NCBI GenBank assembly: GCA_030704615.1 | Contig: CM060731.1 | Span: 42,222,001-42,286,000 of the forward strand | Direction: 5' to 3' | Source: Takakia lepidozioides | Taxonomy: Eukaryota; Streptophyta; Takakiopsida; Takakiales; Takakiaceae | DNA: 64,000 bases | Shown here: positions 46,201-55,957 of the stretch, piece by piece | Numbering within the stretch: the stretch's first letter is position 1 | Layout: each line of letters begins with the position of its first letter | Translations under genes and position numbers: made by a program | Notes under the pieces: generated by a model | What the model saw: only the letters and a program-made list of their open reading frames with translations | The model's database searches: none | What the model was told of the DNA's origin: nothing

Positions 46201-48881
46201 ATTCATGGATTGGGGAGCTAAGTAATTGGTTTCTTTTTTGTATTTTTGTGAATGGCGTTGACGCCATTCACATACAGTGATGTTGTGAGGTCCTCAGTGA
46301 TAGGTTCGTTATGAATGTGCATTGAGTTTTCCTGGATGGTTCCTTACTCAATTTTTTTATTTCCATCCTGTGATTTTGCTTCATTTCAGTAATAATTTGG
46401 CTTCATTCTTGAATGTCGTTGACGACATTCACTTCTATGTCTGTGTCATTTCTAATCGCTTATTTGCATTCACCTGGATTAGGATGTATTTACAGTGTCA
46501 TGGAATGGAATGTTCTGAATGGCGTTGACGACATTCATATCTGGAGCAGTAGTGTGGTCCTGAAAGGTCCTTGGAGCAGTTGTCAGAGCCATTTCAATCC
46601 ATGTTTTATTCTTTCTGTTCTACTTGCATCTTACTCACTGAGCGCTTTTGTGGGTTGGGATTCATCTCTTTTTTCAGGTACACGAAATATGTGCTTATGG
46701 AAGGAAATCACCTGAGCGGAATTCCCGACTATCTTGACATGTGGTCGGACCCTGCAAACGATCCAACCATGTATACTGCAGGGATATTGAAGGACTGGAG
46801 TCCTTCTCACTTCAGAGACTGTGGGTGGTACCTTGACTGCCCACCTGAGCACACGACCTTTCAAGAACAGCATATGAAATACTTGAACAATAACGCTGAG
46901 ATGCTGGCGCCTTTGACTGACGAAGAGTATCAACGAAACATAGCAACCTTGGCTGCCAAGGAGCCTGATGCTCAGGGAACGCCGCAGAAGGGAAAGAAGG
47001 CGGGCCGCAAACCAAAAGACAAGGCTGTTGATGTCATAGCCATCTCACCAGCAAAGCCAAAGGACAAAGACAAGTCCAAAGAGAAGGAAAAGGACAAGGG
47101 GAAGGAGAATGAAAAGGAGATGGAGAGTGGGCAGGACTTTACTGCTGGAAGATATACCCGCACTCTTCAGTGCGTGTTCGATGCCAAGCCACACCCTTCC
47201 CGTTCTGATTCAGCAGGAGAGATGAAAATTGTTAATGAGGGTTGGCTTTCGATGATGCAGAGTCGAAAGAGAGGATACACTGGGGTGCCATCCCCTACCT
47301 GGGACAATATAATCTCATTCCTCAATCTGGTGAGAATTCCATTTTCTTTCCTTTTTCTCTGAATGTTTCGTTGGCAGTATTTCAGTCTCGTTCTTTGAAA
47401 ACATTCTTGCCATCGTTCTTATAAAAAACATGTCTGTTGCAGGTGAGCACAGGTCCCACCTTCGTGTGCGGTGTGCAGAAAACTTATGCGGCCGACATTG
47501 TCATTCTCGACATCCCGGATGGCCAGGCTGTGCCAGAAGTTCTTCCAAAGGGCAAGACGCCAGGGTGGAACAAATTCGAGGACAACTACTGGAGTTGGGT
47601 ATTCGGGTTCTGTAACAATTTCCTCTCTGATGCAGGGACACTTCTGCTTTTTCAGTCATGTGACAATGATAGTCGTCGGGCATTGGCATCATACCTCAAG
47701 TCTTCAGGGTTTGAAGTTTTGCGCACATGGAATTGTGTGAACAGCCTCTACCTTGTGAAAGGCGGTTTCCCTGGTCAGCTGGTATGCCGTCTGCCTTCTG
47801 CTTATGCTTTGATCATGAGTTTCAATTTTCTCTGCAGCTCCACTCTAGTAGAATGTTTTATGATCGACACCGATCATCAACGATTCATGGTTTTTTGGTG
47901 TCAGAGTTCTGAATAGCCGATGTACACACTTCCACTTTAGATTGTGTTTACCACACTAACCTGCTATCTTTGGCAGACGAGGATGTTCGAGGCGATCTGC
48001 CTGCGGAGGATTCGCACATCAAAGACACCATCCTCCATCCGCAGCTTTGAGATTTCTGACCAGGGTTGTTTCGTCAACCCCCCCTATGAGCCCCATGTCG
48101 ATGACATTTTGTACAACTTCATGCAGTCCAGTCAGACTCTGAAGAGACCAGATGGCACTCCCTGGAGAGGTGCAAAGGAAAAGTCACCAGCATTCATGCA
48201 AATACTGCTGGAGTCATGCAGCCACCGCTCTGCACGGGTTGTCGATCTTTCTGTGTCCACAGGTTCGTTTTCTCCCTTCCGAATTGGTTTCCTTTCAACA
48301 GTTTCATCTGCTTAAATCCCCTCCTCCAAACTGTTTATGTTCTCCTGTCTGGTGCAGGAGCAACTTACCACGCATGCAAGGCAGGCGGAAGAAGCCTTTT
48401 TGGTATGGAGGGTGATTCTGACCTCTACAACACAGTGCTCCTCCCCCTTTTGTCTGGCTCCACTTCAGGCACACAGACTGATCGGATTCATATTCGAAAT
48501 GATGACGATCCCGAAGATAAGCAGGTCGACAACGACTTTTCATGTGAGTAAGTGCTAAACCCTCTTTGGGAGTCATACTCAATTTCTCGATAACATCAAA
48601 GTTACAGTAATAACTTTTTCAGGCTGTCTTTCAGGAAAGCCAGCGGTGGATCTTCAGGAGATACAGTCATTTCTGGCGAGTCTGTTTTCGACAGCCCCCT
48701 TTCCAATTTTCTGCTCCCTGTTTATGCCGAAGCAATGGCACTTCACGCGTCCGAGTCCCTATCCCCTGACTTTTTAGTGGCCAGCCGTAGGTGTATTCCG
48801 CGTGGATCCGGTGTTCTAAAATACTTAGACTTAGATGCAGAGGAAGAGGGGATACATTGTACTGACTCTGAGTCAGACTGA
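43229..48881 (+). CDS. ParB/sulfiredoxin-like plus DNA-methyltransferase-like protein of the MULE
   Basis: Ten exons join in frame: 43,229-43,525, 43,985-44,613, 44,708-44,900, 44,985-45,422, 45,507-45,733, 46,678-47,329, 47,443-47,781, 47,977-48,262, 48,358-48,547 and 48,635-48,881. All introns are GT-AG and phases agree, giving about 1,165 residues with no stop. Residues 1-140 are charged and basic. Residues about 165-300 look ParB/Srx-like (LDIPLCRM, WDGNHRLLAWMGYI). A lysine-rich linker lies near 700-740. Residues about 790-1,060 follow beta-class methyltransferase order: ADIVILDIPDGQ (usual DPPY changed to DIPD, 835-838), LLLFQSCDN, NPPY (959-962), then VVDLSVSTGATYHACKAGGR with FGMEGDSDLY (motif I, usual DPF-GSG changed). 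ParB-methyltransferase pairs are known in phages and mobile elements. Here DNA binding or modification for the transposon is inferred, and catalysis is doubtful. Confidence 0.75.
43605..43942. repeat. Intron 1 copies of the GTCGTT-GACGAC-type palindrome
   Basis: Four degenerate copies (near 43,611, 43,720, 43,795 and 43,921) read G-x-TTGTCGTTAACGCCGTTC-like. They are about 75-125 bp apart, all within intron 1 of the ParB-methyltransferase gene. Confidence 0.65.
45814..46537. repeat. Seven-copy palindrome array in intron 5
   Basis: Copies lie at 45,814, 45,935, 46,046, 46,141, 46,249, 46,410 and 46,516, each 22 nt. The best have arms TGAATGTCGT and ACGACATTCA around TG. A second type begins TGAATGGCGT. 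The two types mostly alternate and carry different flanks: the first is followed by CACTTCT(t/a)TGTCTG, the second by CA-ATACGGAG-like sequence with GGTCCTCAA. This means a tandem unit of two palindromes repeated about three times. Intron 5 (45,734-46,677) is the longest intron of the gene. Confidence 0.8.
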
Positions 48882-49470
48882 ACTGTATTCTTTTAATATT
48901 CATTTTCATATTATCTGGAAACGTTGAATCCCCTTACTCTACCGTAGTTGTTCCTTTAGAACAAATAATAATCACAGAATCAACTTTCGTTTAAATTGCT
49001 ATATGTATGAATCCATCTCACAAACCTTCCTGACTCTTCTCATATCCATTGTGCATTCATCTACACTGTATTCATGCGTGCTCCATTCATGAAAGCTTCC
49101 TTTGTACAACATCCATTGTACATTCATCCTCTGTACTCTTTAATCCACCCCACAAACCTTCCACACTCATTTCATATACTTTGTGCATTCGTCAAAAGAT
49201 TTGGTCATGCATCTTCCTGTCATGAATTTTTGTCATTGCTCAACATCCATTATACATTCATCCATTTTACTCTTATCCATCCGTCATTCATCCATCTACA
49301 TAGATTTTTCAAACTCATCCATCTGTTTATCATCCAACTGTACATTCATCCATCATTTATTCAATGCCTTTTATTATGTCGTCCAGCTTGTTTCCGCGGT
49401 AAAGGGTGCCAATCCGCGGGAATACACTCCACTTCTTTCTGGGTGCGTGGTGACTCGGCCTCCACGTGTG
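48882..49470. repeat. Right subterminal ATTCATCC-rich region of the MULE
   Basis: Downstream of the stop codon the sequence repeats words such as CATTCATCC, ATTCATCCATC and TACATTCATCC many times (49,050-49,370). No gene is visible. Similar TTCATCC words occur near 27.64-27.73 kb. Confidence 0.6.
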
Positions 49471-49565
49471 ATGACGTGGACTGAGACCCGTGACGTGGCA
49501 TTTGCGCAAGGTGACGTGGCGTGAGCGCAGTCGCGCTCACGCGCTCACGTGACCAGGCTCACGCC
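49471..49565 (-). repeat. Right terminal inverted repeat of the MULE
   Basis: TGACGTGG words (49,473, 49,490, 49,512) lead to GGCGTGAGCGC and its inverse GCGCTCACGC (49,519-49,543), then CTCACGTGACC and GCTCACGCC. In reverse this aligns with the left end starting at 38,228. The 11 bases 49,566-49,576 before the target duplication match the left end only weakly. Confidence 0.75.
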
Positions 49566-49576
49566 GAGGCATCCCT

Positions 49577-49586
49577 GCATTCAACG
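49577..49586 (+). repeat. MULE target-site duplication, right
   Basis: GCATTCAACG, identical to 38,206-38,215. The interrupted gypsy coding frame resumes directly after it. Confidence 0.85.
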
Positions 49587-50575
49587 ATGCGGTTCACAGA
49601 CGAGCTGGAACCGTACATTTTAATGGAGGATCTTCGCCATATTCAAGCAAACATTACGTTTGCACAGCTCATAGCCATGGCGCCCACAGTCCGCCATGCT
49701 CTTAAGGCATCATTGGTGAGGAAGCGAGTGAGCACTTCTGCTCAGACCCACCATATCAATGCGCACATCGACCCTGGACCAGTAGAGATAGAAGTGGAAA
49801 TTGCTGACCGATTCATACGGCGTTGTTTAGTGGATGATGGGAGCTCAGTCAACATCATGCCATTCTCCACTCTATCCAAACTAGGGTTGAACATGACAGG
49901 GGACTCCCCTCTGACAATCAGGCTAGCTAACCAGCGGAAGATCCAACCAATGGGTCACAAGTAGCAAATGTAAATATGAAGACCGGAGGCTACACATATG
50001 CAGTAGACTTCCAAATCATAGACTTCCCCATCGACGAATACTCGTATGCACTCCTATTAGGGAGGCCATGGTTGGTCCAGTCCACGGCACGAACGGACTG
50101 GGGGGCAGGCACCATTACTTATGGGGTAAGACCTTACACTACTACAGTTGCATTTCTTTTTGGAGCACCTCACGAAGAATCGGATGAGGATGAGCTCAAC
50201 ATGATTGGCTCTGAAGAGGAGTCTGCAGACTTGAGTGAGGCGGATTTGTGGTCAGAGGGAGAGCTCCTCCCCACCTCGTACGCCCACCGAGTTTTAGCAA
50301 CAGCGGCCGCGCCTCACAGGGAGGTTAAGTGAAGAAAGGTAGGACTAGAAGACGCAGTCAAGTCTCTAGGACCGGGATTGTATGAATGTGAGTCTGATGC
50401 AGACTGCATTGCCTGGTTGTTCGGAGAAAACCAAGGCAGGGAAGTGATGGTACACTCGGTATCAACCGAGGCACTTCCAGAGTTCGAGTCATTGACCGAA
50501 CTTTTTTCTATATCCGCCGAATAGGTTGGTCTGCAGGAACAAGAGATTCCGCAGGAGGAAAACGGCAAGATTCTG
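49587..50575 (+). pseudogene. Aspartic protease region of the MULE-split gypsy element
   Basis: The frame reads FTDELEPYILMEDL, then HIDPGPVEIEVEIADRF and RCLVDDGSSVNIMPFSTLSKLG. This is a retropepsin with DDGSS in place of the common DSG/DGG, as in Athila/Tat-like gypsy elements. A TAG at 49,962 ends the first frame. The rest (TGGYTYAVDFQIIDFPIDEYSYALLLGRPWL split over two patches) gives the LGRPWL end of the protease. An acidic stretch and another stop at about 50,330 follow. Confidence 0.75.
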
Positions 50576-50578
50576 GAT

Positions 50579-51706
50579 ATGAGAATTGTAGAGGAGGTCG
50601 ACCTAGAAAGGGATGTCCTGAAACATAGCGCCCCCTACATTCCTTATTTGCGGCAGGGATCAAACGGATCTCGATTTGAGCCAAGGTCGTGTTTCACATC
50701 GGAACCAATGACGCAGTTGATCGACATGGCAATTGGAGGAGAGTCACCAAAGATGGTGAAGGTGGGAGCCCACTTGACAACAGAGCAGGCCTTGGAGTAT
50801 CAGGCACTGTTTAAGGAATTTCGGGACATATTTGCATGGTCCTACACCAAATTGAAGGGAGTGCCTTCTTACGTAGCAATGCATTCCATTCCTCTGATTC
50901 CGGGAGCCACCCCAAGACGACAACGCGAGAGGAGGGTGAACCCCAACTTAGCACTGCTCATTATAGCAGAAATTGAAAAGTTGCTGGCCGCAGAATTTAT
51001 TTTTCCGGTGGAGACATCAACATGGGTGTCCCCGATGGTGATCGTCCGAAAGAAGAATGGAGGCCTAAGGGTATGCGTGGATTTCCGCCCCCTTAACAAG
51101 GTAACACACAAGGATCATTTTCTCTTGCCATTCATAGATACTTTGGTGGAAGAAGTAGCAGGAAATGAGCTCTACTCCTTCATGGATGGGTTTTCAGGGT
51201 ACAATCAGGTATTGATTGACCCGAAGGACGTGTTGAAGACCACCTTTACTTCACCATGGGGCACTTTTGCTTATACACGGATGCCCTTTGGCCTGTGCAA
51301 TGCACCCCTGACATTTCAGAGGGTCATGACGTATGCCTTCTCAGACATTGTGAGAAGAAATTTGGTCATCTTCTTAGATGACTTTTGTTGCAATGGGGAT
51401 GCAAAAGATCACGTTGCAACATTACAAGAGTGCTTTATCTGGTGCAGGGAGAATGGATCTCTCTCAACCCAATGAAGTGCGTGTTTGCAGTCACACATGG
51501 ACTGCTACTAGGGCACATAGTGTCCAAAGATGGCGTGGCGACAGATCCAGCAAAGATGAGCGTCATAGTCAAATTGCCCGCACCTGAGACATCGTCTAAG
51601 GTGAAAGGGTTCCTTGGCCACACAGGGTGGTATAGGAAATTTATGGACAAGTATGCAGCAGAGGCCTTACCTCTGACTCGATTACTGAAGAAAAATACAG
51701 GGTGGG
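50579..51706 (+). pseudogene. Reverse transcriptase of the MULE-split gypsy element
   Basis: The RT has FIFPVETSTWVSPMVIVRKKNGG, RVCVDFRPLNKVTHKDHF, MDGFSGYNQ, MPFGLCNAP and VIFLDDFCCNG (FLDD at 51,371-51,382 instead of YxDD). A frame change near 51,450 leads to FAVTHGLLLGHIVSKDGV, FLGHTGWYRKF and TRLLKKNTGW. Homology ends near 51,706, where minus-strand gag of another element begins. RNase H and integrase are missing. Confidence 0.85.
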
Positions 51707-51914
51707 CATTAGCCGCCTTCAACACGTCTTTCAACGTCCCGCCAAACTGCGCCAACAACCCTTCCCAAAAGGCTGCTGGCATGGGGGGCATCTGTTGGTT
51801 TGTCGGAGCTCTCAGGAATTCCTCGGGCTCCGACTCCTCAGATTCCTCCCGTTCCTGAGCGGCCTTGCTTTCAAAAGCATGCATCGCTTCCTCAAATGGC
51901 CGCTTCGGTGACAC
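51707..51914 (-). pseudogene. gag start of a minus-strand gypsy copy
   Basis: The minus frame starts at 51,914 (MSPKRPFEEAMHAFESKAAQ) with an acidic EESEESEPEEF stretch and a LAQFGGTLKDVLKA-like part before the junction near 51,707. It lies just inside a primer binding site and LTR on the same strand, the right place for gag. Confidence 0.6.
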
Positions 51915-52021
51915 GTCTCCCCATCAGGCTCATCATCTTTCGGGCCGTTCCGCAATGGCTTTGGCTTGCCCGACCCCACGATGAGGCTGATCTCAAGGAC
52001 GATCGCGTACTGAACTCTAAG

Positions 52022-52033
52022 ATCTGATACCAA
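52022..52033 (-). promoter_or_regulatory. Primer binding site (initiator tRNA-Met type)
   Basis: On minus, TGGTATCAGATC lies two bases after the LTR end TGCGTGACA. TGGTATCAGA is the complement of the 3' end of initiator tRNA-Met, the usual primer of plant gypsy and copia elements. Confidence 0.8.
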
Positions 52034-52034
52034 G

Positions 52035-52555
52035 TGTCACGCACCTCACTTCAGTAAGCTCCCCTTCAAGTCATAGTTACTCGCTTTGATGCGCGCGCCT
52101 AACTCCCAACCTGGCCGCCGGGCCAACTCGGAGCTTCGGCTGCTCACCGGGACATAACGGTCCCCCTTTACTCTTCCAAAAGACCCTCCACCAATTTGGG
52201 CCTAGTGGAATTTCCCTTTGGTAGATAGCAGTCCGGAATAGCTCCCCACTCCTTGGTCGCTTTTCGGCTCATTCACTTACTCACTAGTTTTTGGTCACCA
52301 ACGGGCTTGCCTGTTCTCGGGGTTACTACTCCCTATATATACTTCTGTGACTGTCCGCGGGGGTTTCACAAACAACACCATCCTTTTATGGCGAACCACC
52401 ACGAAGACCCTCGACTCCCGGTGATGAGTCGCGGTGATTCTTGGCCCACCCACCACGGCCCCATTGGACCGTGATGAGTCCAAAGACTCCCCACGACTCC
52501 CACCACAAGTCTCCGCCCCATGGTGAGTCCTATGCCACCCCCACTAAGACCCACT
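52035..52555 (-). repeat. 5' LTR of the minus-strand gypsy copy
   Basis: This stretch matches, in reverse, the LTR at 36,918-37,431, including the TATATATA box (52,333-52,341) and the TGACA end. So it is the same LTR family as the truncated chromodomain element. Similarity stops near 52,555. Beyond it, a diverged LTR part may run further. Confidence 0.8.
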
Positions 52556-52976
52556 AAGCTACCACCACCCCTCGCGGAGCCACCTCCACCGCAACCCGGT
52601 GTGCGCCGTGCGGGGCTCCACCTAGTGAGTGTCTCCGCCTCCTTGAGTGCCTTGGGCAATCAAGGGTGCTTCAGCCCCCGCATCTATTGTTGCCACTGCC
52701 CCCACCACAGGGGCAGCCCCTCTTGTGTCCCGACCCCTTGCCCTCAAGGCAAAGGGCCGCGACAACCTGCCTCCGGGAACATCTGTCCAAGGGATGGCCT
52801 CTTTGGCCACAATGCAACCATACTATATCACTCCAACAGTCTTATGTTGGGTGTGTGGTTCTGCCACACTTTTGACAACCTTTCCTGGTTTGACTAAATT
52901 GTCGTTTTGATCTATCCTGATAAGTCGGGTTTCGACTTACCTGCCTCTCCCGGGTGCTGGGACCACCGTAGGTACC
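52556..52976. other. GC-rich stretch, no gene seen
   Basis: This may be the diverged 5' portion of the minus-strand LTR. I see only short proline- and alanine-rich frames of the kind that arise in GC-rich repeats. Confidence 0.4.
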
Positions 52977-53300
52977 TCAAGAGGTCCTGGAACATGTGCC
53001 ATAACTGACACTAACGTCGGCGAAAAGGCTTCTTGACCTGGCCGGTGGTGTATAAGGGGGAATAGATACAGGAGAAACCACTCGTGAACACTCGATCTTT
53101 GAAGAGCCGTTAGTGTTCTCTCCTTCCCACTCTATCCTACCCAAACTTCTAGTTTCTGAGTCTGATTGTGGACTCAATGCTGGGTATTTCCCTAGCAGTT
53201 GATCTCTGACGGCTTCTCGAGCCAATCTCCTTTGCAACCTAGTATCAAAGGATATGCTATCCAAGCTTGGGAGTGTGGCTCTTGATCCTGAGCTAGACAT
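52977..53300 (-). CDS. Unrecognised minus-strand frame (3' exon?)
   Basis: About 107 residues, rich in Ser and Arg (LQRRLAREAVRDQLLGKYPALSPQSDSE). I do not recognise it. It lies downstream, on the same strand, of two other unrecognised frames (53.5-54.6 kb) and could be the last exon of one gene. Confidence 0.3.
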   Translation of the reverse strand: MSSSGSRATLPSLDSISFDTRLQRRLAREAVRDQLLGKYPALSPQSDSETRSLGRIEWEGENTNGSSKIECSRVVSPVSIPPYTPPARSRSLFADVSVSYGTCSRTS

Positions 53301-53463
53301 ACACTCACTGTTGTGCTGATGAGGACTCTCCTACCTCAGTCTGTACTAAAGGACCTATATTACCTTGAACAACCATGTCAAGAATAAACGAGGTCAGATT
53401 TAAATACCTTCCATGGAACCTTGGCGATGGAGGCACGTCAGTATGCAATTTCCCGTGAATTAC

Positions 53464-53868
53464 CTAGTCTTCAGGTGGTCGGGGCACGTTGCAGTACCTA
53501 CACTCATCCAACCTGCGCACATAATGGCATGCCAAGAGCTGACATACGTGGCAATGAGTGAAGAAATCTACCTGCCACCGTAGATGTGCCACAAAAGAAG
53601 ATCTGGGGTGCAACGCTCCTAGATAAATTCCAGGGTAGGAACAATACGGCCAGTTGAGCCTGTCCTTACACCTGTAGGAATGCTCCGGTGCATTTTCTTC
53701 CGAGAGTCGCTCACACCAAACCCTTTCGTTAATCCACCCCTTCTTGATGGATTTCCGTTGAGCTAATCGCTCAATGTAAGCTTCTATGATAAGTCGAATC
53801 TCTGGCTCAAGTTGCCAAAATCTGCTGCGAATCATTTTGACCCAGCTAGCTTCAAAAATCATGCCCAC
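53464..53868 (-). CDS. Unrecognised minus-strand frame with CxxC pairs
   Basis: About 134 residues ending in HCHVCQLLACHYVRRLDECRYCNVP. Two C-x2-C pairs separated by His suggest a small zinc-binding domain. The N-terminal part (EIRLIIEAYIERLAQRKS) looks helical. I do not recognise a family. It may be an exon of the gene whose first exon is 54,035-54,628. Confidence 0.35.
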   Translation of the reverse strand: MGMIFEASWVKMIRSRFWQLEPEIRLIIEAYIERLAQRKSIKKGWINERVWCERLSEENAPEHSYRCKDRLNWPYCSYPGIYLGALHPRSSFVAHLRWQVDFFTHCHVCQLLACHYVRRLDECRYCNVPRPPED

Positions 53869-54034
53869 CTTAGAAGTTCATGTAGAAAAAGATTTTGATC
53901 ACTGCGGGACATGAGGTGAATAACAATGGTAAATTTCAAAGCATTACATTGCTTGGGCCGATTGGCAGACATGAAAAAAATGAAAGCATACTTTGCAACT
54001 GCGAGATCTCTACCGATCTTCGAAGGCAGGTTAC

Positions 54035-54628
54035 CTAGACTGTTGCTGTCTCTTCCTCGTCTATTTCCACTAGTGACTCTGGTACTGAGGTACAAGCAGA
54101 GCTGCTAACTGAGGAAATAGCATGCACTAACTTTAATGGAATGAGAGGAAGGAAACTTGTGGGAATTTCTCGTGCAAAATAAAATGGCGACAGTCGTGCT
54201 GGATCCGCAATGACTCCTTTGGGAGCCGCTAAAGGACGTCCTTCAATCCAGGTGATGTCGTGTATGGTGGGTGCCACGTCCAACTGTCTGTTGGTGATCA
54301 ACTGGATGATTATTGCTGCCTCACTCTCACTACGACTGTTGTAAAATCTGGGTGGACAAATGTAGGTGATAGTGGTGTTCGAGTGAGGTAGGCGTTCCTC
54401 TACCGCCAGATAATCTTCTAACCCACACCCAAACAGCCAACACATCCAGTCAAATGGAAGATCAATAAAGCTCATTTTGCTAAAAAATGAGGTGGACTCC
54501 CCAGACCTCCGAATAGTGGGAAGAGGACGATGGAAATCGATGCCTTCGTCCGCGATGGTGCGACACAAGGGGAAACACCCTAAATAAGCCACTTGCCAGG
54601 CGAGATGTGCCTCTAACGAGGATTGCAC
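54035..54628 (-). CDS. Unrecognised minus-strand frame facing the methyltransferase-like locus
   Basis: About 197 residues beginning MQSSLEAHLAWQVAYLGCF and containing FDWMCWLFGCGLEDYLAVEE and CPPRFYNSRSESEAAIIIQL. It ends in an acidic DEEETATV tail. I do not recognise it. It faces away from the plus-strand methyltransferase-like frame starting about 6 bp away at 54,634. The layout resembles the divergent gene pair of the MULE, but no transposase motif is visible. Confidence 0.4.
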   Translation of the reverse strand: MQSSLEAHLAWQVAYLGCFPLCRTIADEGIDFHRPLPTIRRSGESTSFFSKMSFIDLPFDWMCWLFGCGLEDYLAVEERLPHSNTTITYICPPRFYNSRSESEAAIIIQLITNRQLDVAPTIHDITWIEGRPLAAPKGVIADPARLSPFYFAREIPTSFLPLIPLKLVHAISSVSSSACTSVPESLVEIDEEETATV

Positions 54629-54633
54629 ATTGA

Positions 54634-55957
54634 GATTCCCTAAGGTATAAAAGTCTGGGGGGAAAGGAGAAGTTCAGCGATGCCAAATCTCGTTTGTCAG
54701 CAGTCTCAAAGAAACGTTTTGACCCGATAGCGCTGGTGTTTGTGAATACCATATGCGACGACTACTCTGTCCTGCTTGATGCCAAGGATTACGCTAACAT
54801 CCTAGAGGCTTTTTCACGACAGAAGCTCCCATCCAGTGCTTTCGTCTTTATGTCAACACAGCCCTCGTTTGCCAATTTTGTGTCGTACATCCGCAATGGT
54901 CAGGGATCAAAAACTTATCTAGTGCATCAGGGATATTATATTCCAGGTGAGTTTGAAAATCCATTCAAGAACTGCACAAAGATATTCTCTCGGCCAATAC
55001 TTTGCCTCGATAACGTGTTTCCGGTCACACCAGAGGAGATGACGAATCCGGACGAGCATATTGGGACAATACTCTTGATTGACCCAATACTACCTATTCT
55101 TGAAGGCCCGAACACCGAGTTCTCAGACCTGGAGAAGGACTGCAGGACCTACACCCATGAGCTCCGGCTTGAGACATATGATTACTTGGTCTCGTTGTTT
55201 TGTCGCGACGGGATGTCTCGTGTAAACATTTTTGGAGGTGTCATGCTACCTTACGTTCTCCATGTAAGTACCTTATACCTGTCTTCGTGATTTATGGAAC
55301 CTCAAATGATCAGTGGAGGTTCTCTGACCCCGTCTTTCACTGGTAAATCGCAGGCATGCAACATTCAGGTATTGGACATCAACCTGCCCACGAAAACACA
55401 ATTCTGCAGAAGCAAGGTGCAAGCCAATTTTAAAATGCTTGCTATAGACAACAATAACCTTGGCGATGGCGATGAGTAAATACTCCTAAAAGGAAAGGAG
55501 ATAGCAGACGATGAAGACGATGAAGACGACGAAGATGACCAAGTCGAAGCACATGAGGGAACCCCTCAGAAGCACCAAGAACTGGTCCGGGACACGGAGC
55601 AAGGCGGAGATAACATGGCACAAGACAATGAGGGAGAGTGTAATGATGGTCAGGGACAATTGAAGGTGGAGGAGGGCGACGGACATAACCTCCCGGAGCA
55701 GACACGGGAGGCTAATAGAAATGTCGGAGTCCAATGTGACGACGCGGGGTCGGACAGGGATCACGACACCTCTTCTTCGAGTTCCAACGAGAGGACTAAG
55801 AGTGATCTCCTTTCCCGAGTATGTGGAGAGGAGTCAATTTCTACGGGTCTGGTCACATTTGAACTTCATAATGTGGAGGATGGGTTCAACCTGTTGAAGG
55901 AGACGAGCCTCTCCCGATGTCTCCGTCTTCCGCAAACAACCAGAGGTTCAAAGACAT
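54634..55957 (+). pseudogene. Degenerate methyltransferase-like gene
   Basis: The frame (54,634-55,263, intron 55,264-55,353 with GT-AG, then 55,354-55,957) shows FDPIALVFVNTICDDY in the place of a DPPY motif, LPSSAFVFMSTQ, ELRLETYDYLVSLF and RVNIFGGVMLP in the place of motif I. This layout recalls a beta-class DNA methyltransferase with lost catalytic residues and parallels the C-terminal half of the MULE protein. An in-frame TAA at 55,477 and a frame change near 55,900 break it. The start is not visible; the N-terminal part is probably missing. An acidic DDEDDEDDEDD run follows the TAA. A TATAAAAG box at 54,646 lies inside the frame. Confidence 0.45.
55297..55322. repeat. Intronic CCTCCACTG palindrome copy
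   Basis: Imperfect copy GAACCTCAAATGA, then TCAGTGGAGGTTC, inside the 55,264-55,353 intron, about 30 nt before the acceptor. Confidence 0.7.

Larger units (their letters stand above)
38216..49576. mobile_element. Autonomous-type MULE with transposase and ParB-methyltransferase gene
   Basis: The 11.36-kb element has a 10-bp target duplication and GC-rich inverted ends (GGCGTGAGC at 38,228 and GCTCACGCC at 49,557). The inner parts match over about 40 bp with small gaps. It carries a MULE transposase on minus (42,373-38,866) and, facing away, a ten-exon gene on plus (43,229-48,881). The right flank before the end is rich in ATTCATCC words. It was inserted into a gypsy retroelement, so it is younger than that element. 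Confidence 0.85.

Noticed and set aside
45814-46537. A CRISPR-like array in intron 5
   Set aside because: Spacers are 73-139 bp, related to each other, and the repeats are variable palindromes in an intron of a eukaryotic gene.
43229-48881. Bacterial or phage contamination, suggested by the ParB-methyltransferase domains
   Set aside because: The gene has nine GT-AG introns with matching phases and lies inside a MULE with eukaryotic features.
54646-54653. TATAAAAG as the promoter of the methyltransferase-like gene
   Set aside because: It lies inside the open frame, and the first ATG downstream (54,680) opens a different, short frame.
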